Below, piece after piece: positions 42,996-52,070 of a DNA stretch of 64,000 nt. The stretch's first letter is position 1; each line of letters begins with the position of its first letter. Under the pieces are notes generated by a model. That model was not told the DNA's origin, made no database searches, and saw only the letters and a program-made list of their open reading frames with translations. This DNA is from Candidatus Poribacteria bacterium (lineage in GTDB: Bacteria > Poribacteria > WGA-4E > WGA-3G). The DNA is taken from NCBI GenBank assembly GCA_022822085.1, contig JAJECK010000035.1, forward strand, positions 46,194 to 110,193, written 5' to 3'. A program made the translations under genes and the position numbers.

Positions 42996-44930
42996 TTAAT
43001 GATCACTTTTTAAGTCCAAATACGTAGGGCTATACTGTCCGATTTTTACATCATAGAAATGTAGTGTGCCCCACCGGCTGGCAATGACGAGGCGTTCGCC
43101 GTCTTGTGAGAATTTTACGGCAGAGACATTAGCGGTTTGGAGTATGCGTATATCTCTTGTCCTGAGCATTTTCTCTCTGTCTATATACGCAGGAAAACGG
43201 TGCCGTAGACTGCGGGTGTTCACGTCCCAGAGCGTGAGTGTCTTGTCCACGCTGGCTGTAGCGAGCGTGTGTCCATCGGGTGAAAAGGCGATATCTCGGA
43301 TTTCACCCGTGTGGGATTTGAGGGGTTTTAGGAGGTTGCCAGTATTCACATCCCAGAGATGCGCTGTGAAGTCCCAGCCGCCGCCAGTCGCAAGGAGTTT
43401 GCCATCGGGTGAAAAACTGATCCGGTCTATGGAGCCTAAGTCTTTATCGGGGGCGTGTCGTAATTCACCGGTCGTGATATCCCAGATCCGTAAGGTGCCT
43501 CCTGCACTTGCGAGGGTTTTGCTGTCTGGCGAAAAGGCGAGGGCGTTGACCTGATCTGGATGTCCTGTGAGACTCCGGATATATTTACCGGTGCTGATCT
43601 CCCATAAACGGACTGTCCAGGTGCCGTCTGCTGTCGCAAGTTTTTTGCGATCGGGTGAAATGGCGAGTGCTGTAATAGAATCGGGGTGTTCCTCAAGCAT
43701 AGCGAGTGCCTTGCCTGTTGCTGTCTCCGAAACGTAAATGCGTTTTCCGTAGGCACTTGCGAGCATGGATGCGTCCGCGGAGAATGTCGAAACCTCCGGG
43801 GAGAATGTCAAAACCTTCGATGGGGGCATTTCACCGGGGGCGGGTGCTGTGAACTGTGAGACGGCATCGCCTGTGTGGGCATCGTGGACAGAGATGCCGT
43901 CGTACGTTGACACAGCAACACGGGTGCCGTTCGGTGAAATGATAATGTTCAAGGGCCCTGCCGTGTCCCAGCGGGAGAGTGGCAGCAACTTTAGGGTATT
44001 CTCTGGTGTATTAGGTGTTGTGATTTTCTCGATTATCTGTGATCCCGTGTTGCTGGTTTTTCCTGGGATAACATCCTGTCCACTTTGATTTCGCATCGAT
44101 GGTTTTGCGTTAGTTTCAAGAACTATAAGCGAATCAACAATCTCAATAGTGGGTTCAGACTGCGCCTCATAACTATAAGGTTCCTGAAATCTGGCAAGAA
44201 ACTGGTTGCTTACGCTAGCTATGAGTAATACCATAACCGCAGCTGTACTAAAAGCAACCCAGGGCAGAAACGGTTTACCCGTTGGAGGTGTTATAGGATT
44301 TATGTCAGCAACCTGTCGCATGATGTTCTCGTATATGTTATTTGGCAATTGCCAACCACCAAGTATTTCGTTAATAAGAAGTTCACCTGACGCTTTTAAT
44401 CGCTCTCGCGCCCGTTGGAGTCGACTTGTAATTGTGTTGACTGATACACCCATGAACTTTCCTATTTCCTTCGTCGTCATCTCACCGAGATAGTAGAGTG
44501 TTACCACAGTACGTTCACTTTCTGGCAATTGTTCCAGCAGTTGTTTCACGATTTCATGACGATGTTCGGACACTTCTTTTTCGCGTTTGTCCAACAAATA
44601 ACGCTCATAAGTTAACTTATCAATCTCTTTCACAGAGGAATCCCCCATCGGTTGCATCACAGGTTTTTTCTTTCGGAGCCAATCAGTACATAGATTATTT
44701 GTAATGACATATAGCCACCCAGCAAATTGATTGCGATCCTTAAGTGTTGAGAGTTTCTCATAAGCTTGTATGAAGGTATCTTGTGTAATTTCCTCAGCAT
44801 AATGAAAATCCCCGATCTTCCGCCACGCAAGCGCATGAACACTCTTTTGGTATTTTTTAACTAATGTGCCAAATGCTTCATCATCTCCAGACAAGACACT
44901 ATGAATCAACTGAACATCGTCTCTCTCCAT
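42996..44930 (-). CDS. ECF-type sigma factor fused to a membrane helix and WD40 propeller
   Basis: 644 residues from the ATG at 44930 (GGAGG 6 nt upstream; an in-frame start at 44960 lacks one). Residues 15-90 are sigma region 2 (HYAEEITQDTFIQAYEKLS, FAGWLYVITNNLCTDWLRKK). Residues 130-180 are region 4 (LPESERTVVTLYYLGEMTTK, MGVSVNTITSRLQRARERLK). A transmembrane helix at about 222-241 (PWVAFSTAAVMVLLIASVSN) is followed by a linker and about seven WD40 blades (AFSPDSKTLASAGGTLRIWD). The layout would couple an outside or periplasmic propeller sensor to transcription initiation, replacing a separate anti-sigma factor. GC content rises sharply in the propeller half (one 60-base line counts 60% G+C, against 37% in the sigma half). 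Confidence 0.92.
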   Translation of the reverse strand: MERDDVQLIHSVLSGDDEAFGTLVKKYQKSVHALAWRKIGDFHYAEEITQDTFIQAYEKLSTLKDRNQFAGWLYVITNNLCTDWLRKKKPVMQPMGDSSVKEIDKLTYERYLLDKREKEVSEHRHEIVKQLLEQLPESERTVVTLYYLGEMTTKEIGKFMGVSVNTITSRLQRARERLKASGELLINEILGGWQLPNNIYENIMRQVADINPITPPTGKPFLPWVAFSTAAVMVLLIASVSNQFLARFQEPYSYEAQSEPTIEIVDSLIVLETNAKPSMRNQSGQDVIPGKTSNTGSQIIEKITTPNTPENTLKLLPLSRWDTAGPLNIIISPNGTRVAVSTYDGISVHDAHTGDAVSQFTAPAPGEMPPSKVLTFSPEVSTFSADASMLASAYGKRIYVSETATGKALAMLEEHPDSITALAISPDRKKLATADGTWTVRLWEISTGKYIRSLTGHPDQVNALAFSPDSKTLASAGGTLRIWDITTGELRHAPDKDLGSIDRISFSPDGKLLATGGGWDFTAHLWDVNTGNLLKPLKSHTGEIRDIAFSPDGHTLATASVDKTLTLWDVNTRSLRHRFPAYIDREKMLRTRDIRILQTANVSAVKFSQDGERLVIASRWGTLHFYDVKIGQYSPTYLDLKSDH

Positions 44931-44960
44931 TAGAATCCTCCATAGCGAATACACGAACAA

Positions 44961-45530
44961 AGTCCTGAAACTTGACTGTCATTTTTTTCTCCAGATGTTA
45001 AAGTTTTTAGACATTGAACGAAGTTAACTCAAACAAACGATGATTATACCATTTGATTTGTATAGACGTAATTTCAGGATGAAAAACGTGCATAAGGTAA
45101 AAAAAATTAAAATAACTGTTTTTTTACAGTTTTCAAGGTTGTTTTGGTATAAGAATGTTTGAAAATATCAATCTGACTTGATATACATGGCAGTTGTCAG
45201 ATTCAGGGATAATATCTGGAGTTAACATTTCTATTCAGTATTTTTAATTATAATTTGCGCGTTTTGGAAGGACTGGTATCACGAGATGCACATCTGAAAT
45301 GTCAAGAAATGAAGGTGAAATTGGAGGCGCAGCTAATGAAGGTGAAATCGGAGGCGCAGTTAACGTATACAGATAGAACAATCAAATTGCTCAATTATGA
45401 TGAATGGTAAGAAAAAATGGCATTTTTTATGGTTTGCAGCGTATGTAATCACATCCTTCATTTTGCGACTACATACGCATTTTGGTTGATGATTGGACAT
45501 TATACAGAAATGAGTTACTTAAAATTTCAA
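44961..45530. other. Intergenic region, possible coding relic
   Basis: No intact gene is seen. A plus-strand frame from about 45203 to 45410 has no ATG with a ribosome-binding site. It reads as a coiled-coil-like tail (KCQEMKVKLEAQLMKVKSEA, then RTIKLLNYDEW and a stop) and could be the end of a lost gene. The 27-bp repeat at 45308-45361 lies inside it. Confidence 0.4.
45308..45361. repeat. Tandem 27-bp duplication
   Basis: Two adjacent copies start at 45308 and 45335, each beginning AATGAAGGTGAAAT and ending GGAGGCGCAG followed by two bases. They differ at two positions. The period is a multiple of three, in keeping with an origin in coding sequence. Confidence 0.75.
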
Positions 45531-46307
45531 TTATTTTCCCATTTCCTTTAATGCTTTCAGACAGCGTTCTACTGCTTCTAATGGTGGATATGCATCGCTT
45601 TCATATTCAACGATATACCATGCTGTGCCGCCGGTTGTTTCGCAAATATGGAAGATTTCAGACCAAGGCACACTATCCTCACCTATAATTGGACGGAAAC
45701 CTGCATGTCTTTCAGATTCATCGTCGGATATTGTATAAGGTTTGAGATGCACTGTTCCTGAACGTCCTGGATATTTCTTCAATATCTCCACGAGATCCGC
45801 ACCACCTGACAGTGCGTTTCCCATATCCAGTTGCATTACAACACCTTCACTCGTATTACCAAAGAAGGTGTCCCATTGCACTTCTCCATCCATCGGTGAA
45901 AATTCAACGTGGTGGTTATGATAGCCGGTCACCATACCGTGTGGTGCAAGTTTGTCTGCGAGGTCGTTGAAGAAATCTGCTAATTTCAGCCAATCTGCAC
46001 GTGACTGGCGTAGTTCACCCGGTATGCCGGGAATAATGACATATTTATTCTCAAGAATCTTATTGAATTCAATCGTGTCTGCAAGCGTGTCTTCCTGAAC
46101 AAGGTTGAATGGTGTGTGCCATCCACAGCAGACTATTCCGAATTCATCAAGATAACCTTTCAACTCCTCAGCGGGATGTTGTGGGGGACCAGCGAATTCA
46201 ACACCTTCATATCCCATTTCTGCGACAGCTTTAATGGTGCCGCGGGCATCCTCTGCTAACTCATTTCGTACTGAAAATAATTCTAAACCGATTGGTACTC
46301 GTGCCAT
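45531..46307 (-). CDS. Sugar phosphate isomerase/epimerase-like TIM barrel
   Basis: 258 residues. The xylose-isomerase-like (AP endonuclease 2) fold is shown by PIGLELFSVRNELAEDARGT, MGYEGVEFAGPPQHPAEELK, VTGYHNHHVEFSPMDGEVQW, VVMQLDMGNALSGGADLVEI, GTVHLKPYTISDDESERHAG and WYIVEYESDAYPPLEAVERC. His, Asp and Glu residues at the ends of these strands would bind a divalent metal. Relatives include inosose dehydratase and hydroxypyruvate isomerase. It is divergent to a second TIM-barrel gene 200 bp away, and the two may share a control region. Confidence 0.9.
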   Translation of the reverse strand: MARVPIGLELFSVRNELAEDARGTIKAVAEMGYEGVEFAGPPQHPAEELKGYLDEFGIVCCGWHTPFNLVQEDTLADTIEFNKILENKYVIIPGIPGELRQSRADWLKLADFFNDLADKLAPHGMVTGYHNHHVEFSPMDGEVQWDTFFGNTSEGVVMQLDMGNALSGGADLVEILKKYPGRSGTVHLKPYTISDDESERHAGFRPIIGEDSVPWSEIFHICETTGGTAWYIVEYESDAYPPLEAVERCLKALKEMGK

Positions 46308-46507
46308 AATGTTCCTTTCTTATAGTCGTATTATATTTGCATCTCGGCAAATTTCGTCTTATGTGGCGATCCTGATGGCTTATCTGAAACCTACCTTCAA
46401 TGATCCATTAAAATATGGTATCATGTCTATTACTTATGGTCAAGTTATGATTAGATTTTTCATCATCACAAAGCCATTTATTCCTGGATTTTAAAATGGA
46501 GATAGAT

Positions 46508-47308
46508 ATGCACATTGGTCTTATGGAGGGAACGATTCGTAGAGATTCGCTTGGCGAAACTTTAGATGCTACTGTTAAGCAAGGGATTCACCACTTGCAA
46601 TATCATGTATCACCAGCGATTTCAGTTGCTGAAGTACGTAAAGAGATGGATGAACGACAGGTCCAGATTGTGGCACTATCTGGAACATACAACATGATTG
46701 ATCCTGATATTCAGAAACGTGAAGCAGGATTAAGGAAGTTACGCTATGTTGCTGAGCAATGTGAACCACTTGGAACTTCAGTGATAACACTTTGCACGGG
46801 ATCTCGTGATCCGCACAGTATGTGGCGTGCACATCCTGACAATAACTCAGAGTCAGCGTGGAAAGACCTAATTTATTCAATGAAAAAGGCATTGGAGGTA
46901 ACTGAGAAATTCAATGTGACCTTAGCAATTGAACCAGAGGTTTCAAATGTGATTGACTCAGCGCAAAAGGCGCGTCGTCTACTGGATGAGATGAAATCTC
47001 CATATCTAAAAGTCGTCATGGATGGTGCTAACATCTTTCATAAGGGTGAGTTGCCAAAGATGCCGGATATTCTGAACGAGGCGTTTGGATTACTCGGTGA
47101 AGACATAGTCCTTGCTCATGCGAAGGATTTGGATCGTGATGGAGAAGCAGGACATCTTGCCGCAGGGACTGGTTTGCTGGATTACGACCATTATATCGGT
47201 TTGCTGGATGCAGTTGGGTATGATGGTGCTGTTGTGTTACACGGTTTGTCTGAAGAGCAAGTTCCATTTTGTGTGAACTTTCTGCAAGAGAAGATTGATG
47301 CGTTGTAA
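46508..47308 (+). CDS. Xylose isomerase-like TIM barrel protein
   Basis: 266 residues from the ATG at 46508, which has GGAG 6 nt upstream; an in-frame ATG at 46496 overlaps that site and is less likely. Metal-binding strands are LAIEPEVSNVIDSAQKARRL, YLKVVMDGANIFHKGELPKM, IVLAHAKDLDRDGEAGHLAA and GAVVLHGLSEEQVPFCVNFL. The Glu, Asp, His, Glu pattern fits a metal-dependent isomerase or epimerase, but the substrate is unknown. It ends 13 bp from the convergent TPP enzyme gene. Confidence 0.88.
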   Translation: MHIGLMEGTIRRDSLGETLDATVKQGIHHLQYHVSPAISVAEVRKEMDERQVQIVALSGTYNMIDPDIQKREAGLRKLRYVAEQCEPLGTSVITLCTGSRDPHSMWRAHPDNNSESAWKDLIYSMKKALEVTEKFNVTLAIEPEVSNVIDSAQKARRLLDEMKSPYLKVVMDGANIFHKGELPKMPDILNEAFGLLGEDIVLAHAKDLDRDGEAGHLAAGTGLLDYDHYIGLLDAVGYDGAVVLHGLSEEQVPFCVNFLQEKIDAL

Positions 47309-47321
47309 GTGTTAGATATTC

Positions 47322-48962
47322 TCAGACTGTTTCGGACATTCGTTCAGCTAATCTCGCTAATGCAGGCGATCTGTCCAATTTTTCAAGTTCTACCTCTATT
47401 AGCGTGAAGTGTTGTGTTTCGTTTAGAGCCGTTTTCATAGCTTCATCAAATTCTCCTTCAGTGCGGACATGAAACCCTCGTCCTGCACTAAAAAGTGTAG
47501 GAATACTGCTGTAGTTCCAACATCCAATATCGTTGAATTCTCCTTCAAGTAGATGTCTTTCTGTTCCATATCCGTGGTTATTTAGGAGAAGAACGATAGG
47601 ATTTAATCCATATCGAACAACAGTAGACAGTTCTGTGCCTGTCATTTGGAATGCTCCATCACCTACAATTACGAGAGGTCGTGAATTGGGTGTGCTGAGT
47701 TGTGCGCCGACAGAAGCAGGGACAGCAAAACCCATTGATGTGTAGTAGGCTGGACTGAGAAAATTCGTATGTTGTTGAATCCGCAATTCAGCTGCACCGA
47801 AAAGACTATCACCTACATCAGCAATCACAGTCAGTTCATCACTTATGAATTGATTGAGATGCTGAAACAAACGTTCAACTGTTAATGGTGCATTTAGATT
47901 GACTTCATAAGGTTCTGTCTCTGGTGATGCCCAATCTAAGTTGGGTTTTCTACGTTTCCGAAGTTTGTTTGAATTTAATCCATCAATAAAATCTTCAAAC
48001 ATCACCTCTTCGTAAGTATGGTATCGGACATTTATCTTTTCAGATGTGGCATAGATTGAACGAGAACGGTCAAGATTTGCTGTGTATATTCCGAGATTCA
48101 CATCTGTCATAAATGCACCGAGTATAATCACACAATCGGACCCTTCCACATACTCTCTGATTTCTTCTCTACCCATTGCACCTTCATAAATCCCTAAATA
48201 AAGGGGATGTGATTCGGGAATTACAGATTTACCGAGTAGCGTGGCAACTACAGGAATGCGTTTTTCTTCTACAAGATTGAGTAATTTGTCTTGAAAACCG
48301 AATCTATGTAGTTCTACACCTGCAAGAACAACAGGATTTTTGCTCTGATTTATAAAATTGAGTGCATCGTCAATGGCGGCATTTAAAGTATCTGGATCAC
48401 TGATATGTTCTCCATTTGATGAGTCTTTATACAACGTGCCACGGACATCTACCATATCACGAGGGAGTTCAATGTATCCCGGACGTTTGTAATGAAACAC
48501 TGCATCCATCACACGATCAATCTCGTTGAATGCGGTCAAAGGTTCATCCAGCAGTGCTGTAGCGACGGTTATCTCGTCATAGATACGTTGCTGTGTGTGG
48601 AAATCTCTGACTTTGTGGTGAAGGAGTGCATCTTTGTCTCGTTCTTTGATCCCCGGTGCTCCGCTAATTACTATAACAGGGGATTTTTCTGCATAAGCAC
48701 CAGCAATAGCATTTACTGTTGACAGTCCTCCGACACAATAAGTGATACACACGGCACCCATACCTTTTGTGCGTGCATAAGCATCTGCTGCGTACCCCGC
48801 AGCATCTTCGCGGGTCATGCCGATGTGTTGTATATCGCTTTCCTCAATAAGTTTGTAGAATCGGAGGACATAATCGCCGGGAATGCCGAAGATGTGGTTA
48901 ATGTCGTAACTTTTGAGTTTTTTGAGTAGGTATTCACCGATGGTTGTGGGGATGTTACGCAT
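47322..48962 (-). CDS. Thiamine diphosphate-dependent 2-oxoacid decarboxylase (pyruvate/indolepyruvate type)
   Basis: 546 residues. The Pyr domain has FGIPGDYVLRFYKLIEESDI and the cofactor-activating Glu52 in TREDAAGYAADAYAR. The His-His pair of pyruvate and indolepyruvate decarboxylases is at 115-116 (ALLHHKVRDFHTQQ). The PP domain has the ThDP-Mg site GDGAFQMTGTEL ending with LLNNHGYGTE. These enzymes convert 2-oxo acids to aldehydes and CO2. The length and HH motif favour this subfamily over acetolactate synthase. The substrate preference is unknown. Confidence 0.9.
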   Translation of the reverse strand: MRNIPTTIGEYLLKKLKSYDINHIFGIPGDYVLRFYKLIEESDIQHIGMTREDAAGYAADAYARTKGMGAVCITYCVGGLSTVNAIAGAYAEKSPVIVISGAPGIKERDKDALLHHKVRDFHTQQRIYDEITVATALLDEPLTAFNEIDRVMDAVFHYKRPGYIELPRDMVDVRGTLYKDSSNGEHISDPDTLNAAIDDALNFINQSKNPVVLAGVELHRFGFQDKLLNLVEEKRIPVVATLLGKSVIPESHPLYLGIYEGAMGREEIREYVEGSDCVIILGAFMTDVNLGIYTANLDRSRSIYATSEKINVRYHTYEEVMFEDFIDGLNSNKLRKRRKPNLDWASPETEPYEVNLNAPLTVERLFQHLNQFISDELTVIADVGDSLFGAAELRIQQHTNFLSPAYYTSMGFAVPASVGAQLSTPNSRPLVIVGDGAFQMTGTELSTVVRYGLNPIVLLLNNHGYGTERHLLEGEFNDIGCWNYSSIPTLFSAGRGFHVRTEGEFDEAMKTALNETQHFTLIEVELEKLDRSPALARLAERMSETV

Positions 48963-49034
48963 AGTTTCACCTCGTTGTGTATTGTTGTTTTTAGGAACTG
49001 ATCACAGAAGATAATTGGAAGCACGCCTCGGTGT

Positions 49035-49823
49035 TTATGATTGCCTCAGTGTTTCAATGTCTACTTCAGGGATACCTGTTGCTCTCGCGATGACTTCAGT
49101 GCTTACCCCTTCGCTAATTAGTGCGCGGGCAATTGTCTCTTTTTCCCGCTGCATCACATCTATTAGGGTATCTTCCCAAGACTCTTCATCCTTAAGTACC
49201 CTGCGCTCCACCGGCGAAATATTGTCTAATTTAACTGCATCAATCACCTTTTCAAAAATCGGGGAGTTGTAGCGACTCTCGTCCATCTCTCCATCCAGAG
49301 AATCCAGTACAAGTTCCAACCACGCTTTAATGCCAGTCGGTGTCTTATCGTTAACCATACGAGGTACCACAAATACAAGTTGATGCGGATAGACATCTAC
49401 TTTGAGGTTAAATTCGTTGACCGGGTTGAAATCCGTGATAGCCACACTAAAGTCAATTTCGTTTTCGCTATAAGGACTCGTTAAGACAACAATTGTGTAA
49501 ACCGTCCGATCGAACTGGTACGCTTTGCTGTTTTTTACCTGTTCGACGGGGTTAATAAGATGATAATATAGGAAACGATCATAGAAGTGTCGCTCTTTGA
49601 CATGTTGTATCTCAACGACAATACGGGATTCCGGATCCTCAGCAAACAAATCGTATTCAATATCAACCTGCCCAATAGGTTCAAGGAATTTGTAACCGCG
49701 GTGTACTTCATCGGTATGGAATTTGATACCTAAGACATCTTCGGCAAATTGACAGAAGATCTCTGGTTGGCCGAACGCTTTTTTAAAAGCGGTGTCGTAT
49801 CTTAAGGGAACAACTTGCGCCAT
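49035..49823 (-). CDS. Rpn-family recombination-promoting nuclease / putative transposase
   Basis: 262 residues. LRYDTAFKKAFGQPEIFCQF is the family N-terminus. The PD-(D/E)XK core is DIEYDLFAEDPESRIVVEIQ, with acidic residues and the E-x-Q variant, followed by RHFYDRFLYYHLINPVEQVK. The C-terminal end (RALISEGVSTEVIARATGIP) is the small helix-turn-helix-like tail found in many members. It is of a different subgroup from the 32505 protein. It stands at the edge of a cluster of nuclease-type genes (to 53557). Confidence 0.88.
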   Translation of the reverse strand: MAQVVPLRYDTAFKKAFGQPEIFCQFAEDVLGIKFHTDEVHRGYKFLEPIGQVDIEYDLFAEDPESRIVVEIQHVKERHFYDRFLYYHLINPVEQVKNSKAYQFDRTVYTIVVLTSPYSENEIDFSVAITDFNPVNEFNLKVDVYPHQLVFVVPRMVNDKTPTGIKAWLELVLDSLDGEMDESRYNSPIFEKVIDAVKLDNISPVERRVLKDEESWEDTLIDVMQREKETIARALISEGVSTEVIARATGIPEVDIETLRQS

Positions 49824-49944
49824 TTTTTCTCCTTTTCATAAAATTACATGAATAGGACCAAATTAGGTGGGTTGATTTTTTAAGAATATGTAGCAACAGC
49901 GGCAATCCTTTGAGAAAATGACTCAACGACACCGCGTTCCGTTT

Positions 49945-50451
49945 TCAATACCCAATGAGAATAATACCTTTTAGAGGTAGTACTAACCGGTTGCTAATAT
50001 AAAGTGTTTCCAAGAACGTGTAAACCTTGTGAAAGTCATCGCCTCCCCTATAGTCGTTTCTCACAGCCAAAATTAAAAATTCAACACCATGCATCATAGA
50101 TGCCTGAAAAATATCTTTAAGAAATGCAAAATTAGCAGTTGCTCTGCCAGCTTCGACTTCAAGGACGATTTTTCCATCATTGCTTACACCATCGGCGTTG
50201 AAAGACTTGTCAACGGTATTATTCAAACCGAAGAGAACGGGCACAGGAATTTTCTGTCCTTTTACTTTTCCAGCTTCGATCATGAAACCGATCTGCTCAA
50301 AATGAGGCCTTAATACATCTAAAACCTCATTGCTTTTTAACTCGTTTTCAGGAGACTTTATCTGCTCGTACGTCCGTTCAAAACATTCAATAACGTCCTG
50401 AATTTGCTCGGTTATGCCCTGTGATCTGGGAAACAGTTGATACCTTAACAT
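49945..50451 (-). CDS. Possible PD-(D/E)XK nuclease paired with a ParB-like protein
   Basis: 168 residues, family not recognised. The stretch NADGVSNDGKIVLEVEAGRA resembles a PD-(D/E)XK core: Asp, a short strand, then Glu-x-Glu in place of Glu-x-Lys. It is followed by FLKDIFQASMMHGVEFLILA and a strand (KGIILIGY) at the C-terminus. The N-terminal 45 residues are helical. It lies 63 bp downstream of the ParB-like gene on the same strand, so they may work together, for example in DNA recognition and cleavage. That is inference. Confidence 0.6.
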   Translation of the reverse strand: MLRYQLFPRSQGITEQIQDVIECFERTYEQIKSPENELKSNEVLDVLRPHFEQIGFMIEAGKVKGQKIPVPVLFGLNNTVDKSFNADGVSNDGKIVLEVEAGRATANFAFLKDIFQASMMHGVEFLILAVRNDYRGGDDFHKVYTFLETLYISNRLVLPLKGIILIGY

Positions 50452-50514
50452 CTTTATGAGTCACTTCTAAATGAGTAAGAACTTAAGAGGATTCAGAGAG
50501 ACAACGTGTAAGCC

Positions 50515-51618
50515 TCAGTTATCACTCAAGAGTTTTGTTTTGGTACCCAGTGACTGGTCGAGTAGCTCTTTGTAATCAACCGCCAAATTTTCAACAGCGC
50601 GTTGAATCTCTGGGGATCCCTTATAGCGATGGATACCGCTCGTAACGAGTTTTACATTGGCTGCTGCCTCGCTGAGAAGTTGAACACATTCTGACTCATC
50701 AACTGCCAGCTGCAAAGCATAATCAAAGTTAGGCTTTTTGCTGTTTTCCAAATATCGGACAGCTTCGGGACTCTCAAGAACTTTGTCGTAATCATCAACT
50801 CGCCTGGATCCAATAAAAACGGGTGGCTGTTGCGGGGTGCCAAATAACCATCGCGCAAAGTGCGCTAGAGCATTCAATCGCTTTTTGGGTACCGGCATTC
50901 GGGCTTCCTGCAGATCTGCAAAGAAATCAACATTAAGATACTTTTGAACTGTTGACTTACGAAGTAAATGGTACAGCACACTGAATTGACTATCAGCATC
51001 TTCAAAAGAAAATCCCTCCAAGATGCTTTCTATCTGTAGGACAAGTCGATATGAGATATAATGATGTCGAACTGTGGATGTATAGCTTCCAATTTTCAGA
51101 GCCACTTCTTTATACGTCATACCGTGATCATCTATTAATCTACCAATATATCGCGTTTTCTCTAGCGGATACCAGTTTTTAATACCGGTGGTGTGACGAA
51201 ATCCGCGAAATGTCTCAATCGCTTCGCGAGTTTCAACTTGTATGTAGGGAACTCTATCGAAAAGTTCTCTAGGAACCTCTCTGTTTTCTACGAGCAAACC
51301 CCATTTTTTGGAAACTGGATTTCCGTTAACAGCTTGACAAAGATAGATTAGAGCAGCCAGTCTACGGTTCCCTTCAACGACAACAAGGCATTCCTTTCCA
51401 CATAATTCTTCTTTCACAACTAGCAATGCCTCGTGTTGCCAAAAACCGTTTTCCAGAAAAGATCCAGCGAGTTCATCAAGAACCCAGTCCCTCATCATAT
51501 CCAGAACCTCTTCCTGGGATAGATTTCTATTAGACTGGAAACGCCCAAGCCTCGGGTTTTTTGCATCAAGATAAAAGTTATATAGTCCGGCGTATTGAAG
51601 TTCTGTACTTACATTCAT
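50515..51618 (-). CDS. ParB/Srx-fold DNA-binding protein
   Basis: 367 residues. The N-terminal ParB-like domain is shown by FYLDAKNPRLGRFQ, LENGFWQHEALLVVKEEL and especially VVVEGNRRLAALIYL, which matches the GxRR nucleotide-binding motif. A helix-turn-helix follows (MTYKEVALKIGSYTSTVRHH). The C-terminal 180 residues are helical with no known domain. No parA is adjacent and no parS-like cluster was seen, so chromosome partitioning is unlikely. Stand-alone ParB-domain proteins with nuclease partners occur in mobile and defence loci. It is between restriction-type genes on both sides. Confidence 0.8.
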   Translation of the reverse strand: MNVSTELQYAGLYNFYLDAKNPRLGRFQSNRNLSQEEVLDMMRDWVLDELAGSFLENGFWQHEALLVVKEELCGKECLVVVEGNRRLAALIYLCQAVNGNPVSKKWGLLVENREVPRELFDRVPYIQVETREAIETFRGFRHTTGIKNWYPLEKTRYIGRLIDDHGMTYKEVALKIGSYTSTVRHHYISYRLVLQIESILEGFSFEDADSQFSVLYHLLRKSTVQKYLNVDFFADLQEARMPVPKKRLNALAHFARWLFGTPQQPPVFIGSRRVDDYDKVLESPEAVRYLENSKKPNFDYALQLAVDESECVQLLSEAAANVKLVTSGIHRYKGSPEIQRAVENLAVDYKELLDQSLGTKTKLLSDN

Positions 51619-52070
51619 ATTTCACCTCAGTCTATCGTTTCTCCAACTTACATAGTCCATTCTTTAGCGAACCTTGCAAGATAAAGTTTTTAGAAAAGCT
51701 CCGCGATACATTCAATTTCTAACACAAACAATGCTACTTCTCACAAGAAGATTCTACCTAAAACCTGATACAATGGAATACGGGAGAACATTTCTTATGA
51801 AAGGGCTGAGGACAGCCCATATATTGACAATTTCTGTTGGTTGAAGAGTAACACTCTTGTAGGCATGTCAGTACCAGTCTACCGATAGCATTCGGTGGAC
51901 TGGACACGTGCCGGGATGCACAGGATGCTATTCCTGTCCAACTAACACTTTAATTGGACCACATTTTTGAGAAATGTCAAATCTTTTTTACTCCTACTTG
52001 CAAGCAAACACTTGCTACAAAAATATAGACCAAAACAAATCAACACCGTTGATTTGATATGTCGTATCTG
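51619..52070. other. Intergenic region with several small palindromes
   Basis: No gene is seen. Hairpins include GGGCTG-AGGA-CAGCCC (51803-51818), AGTCTACCGA with TCGGTGGACT (about 51871-51896), and the terminator listed at 52037. These are probably remnants of dispersed intergenic repeats. Confidence 0.5.
52037..52055 (-). terminator. Terminator of the restriction-modification operon
   Basis: AAATCAAC and GTTGATTT form an 8-bp stem with a 3-base loop, 16 bp after the endonuclease stop, followed on the minus strand by GTTTTG. Confidence 0.55.

Noticed and set aside
50515..51618. Chromosome-partition ParB with a replication origin nearby
   Set aside because: No parA, no dnaA, no parS clusters, and the C-terminal half is unlike Spo0J. 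Defence or mobile context fits better.
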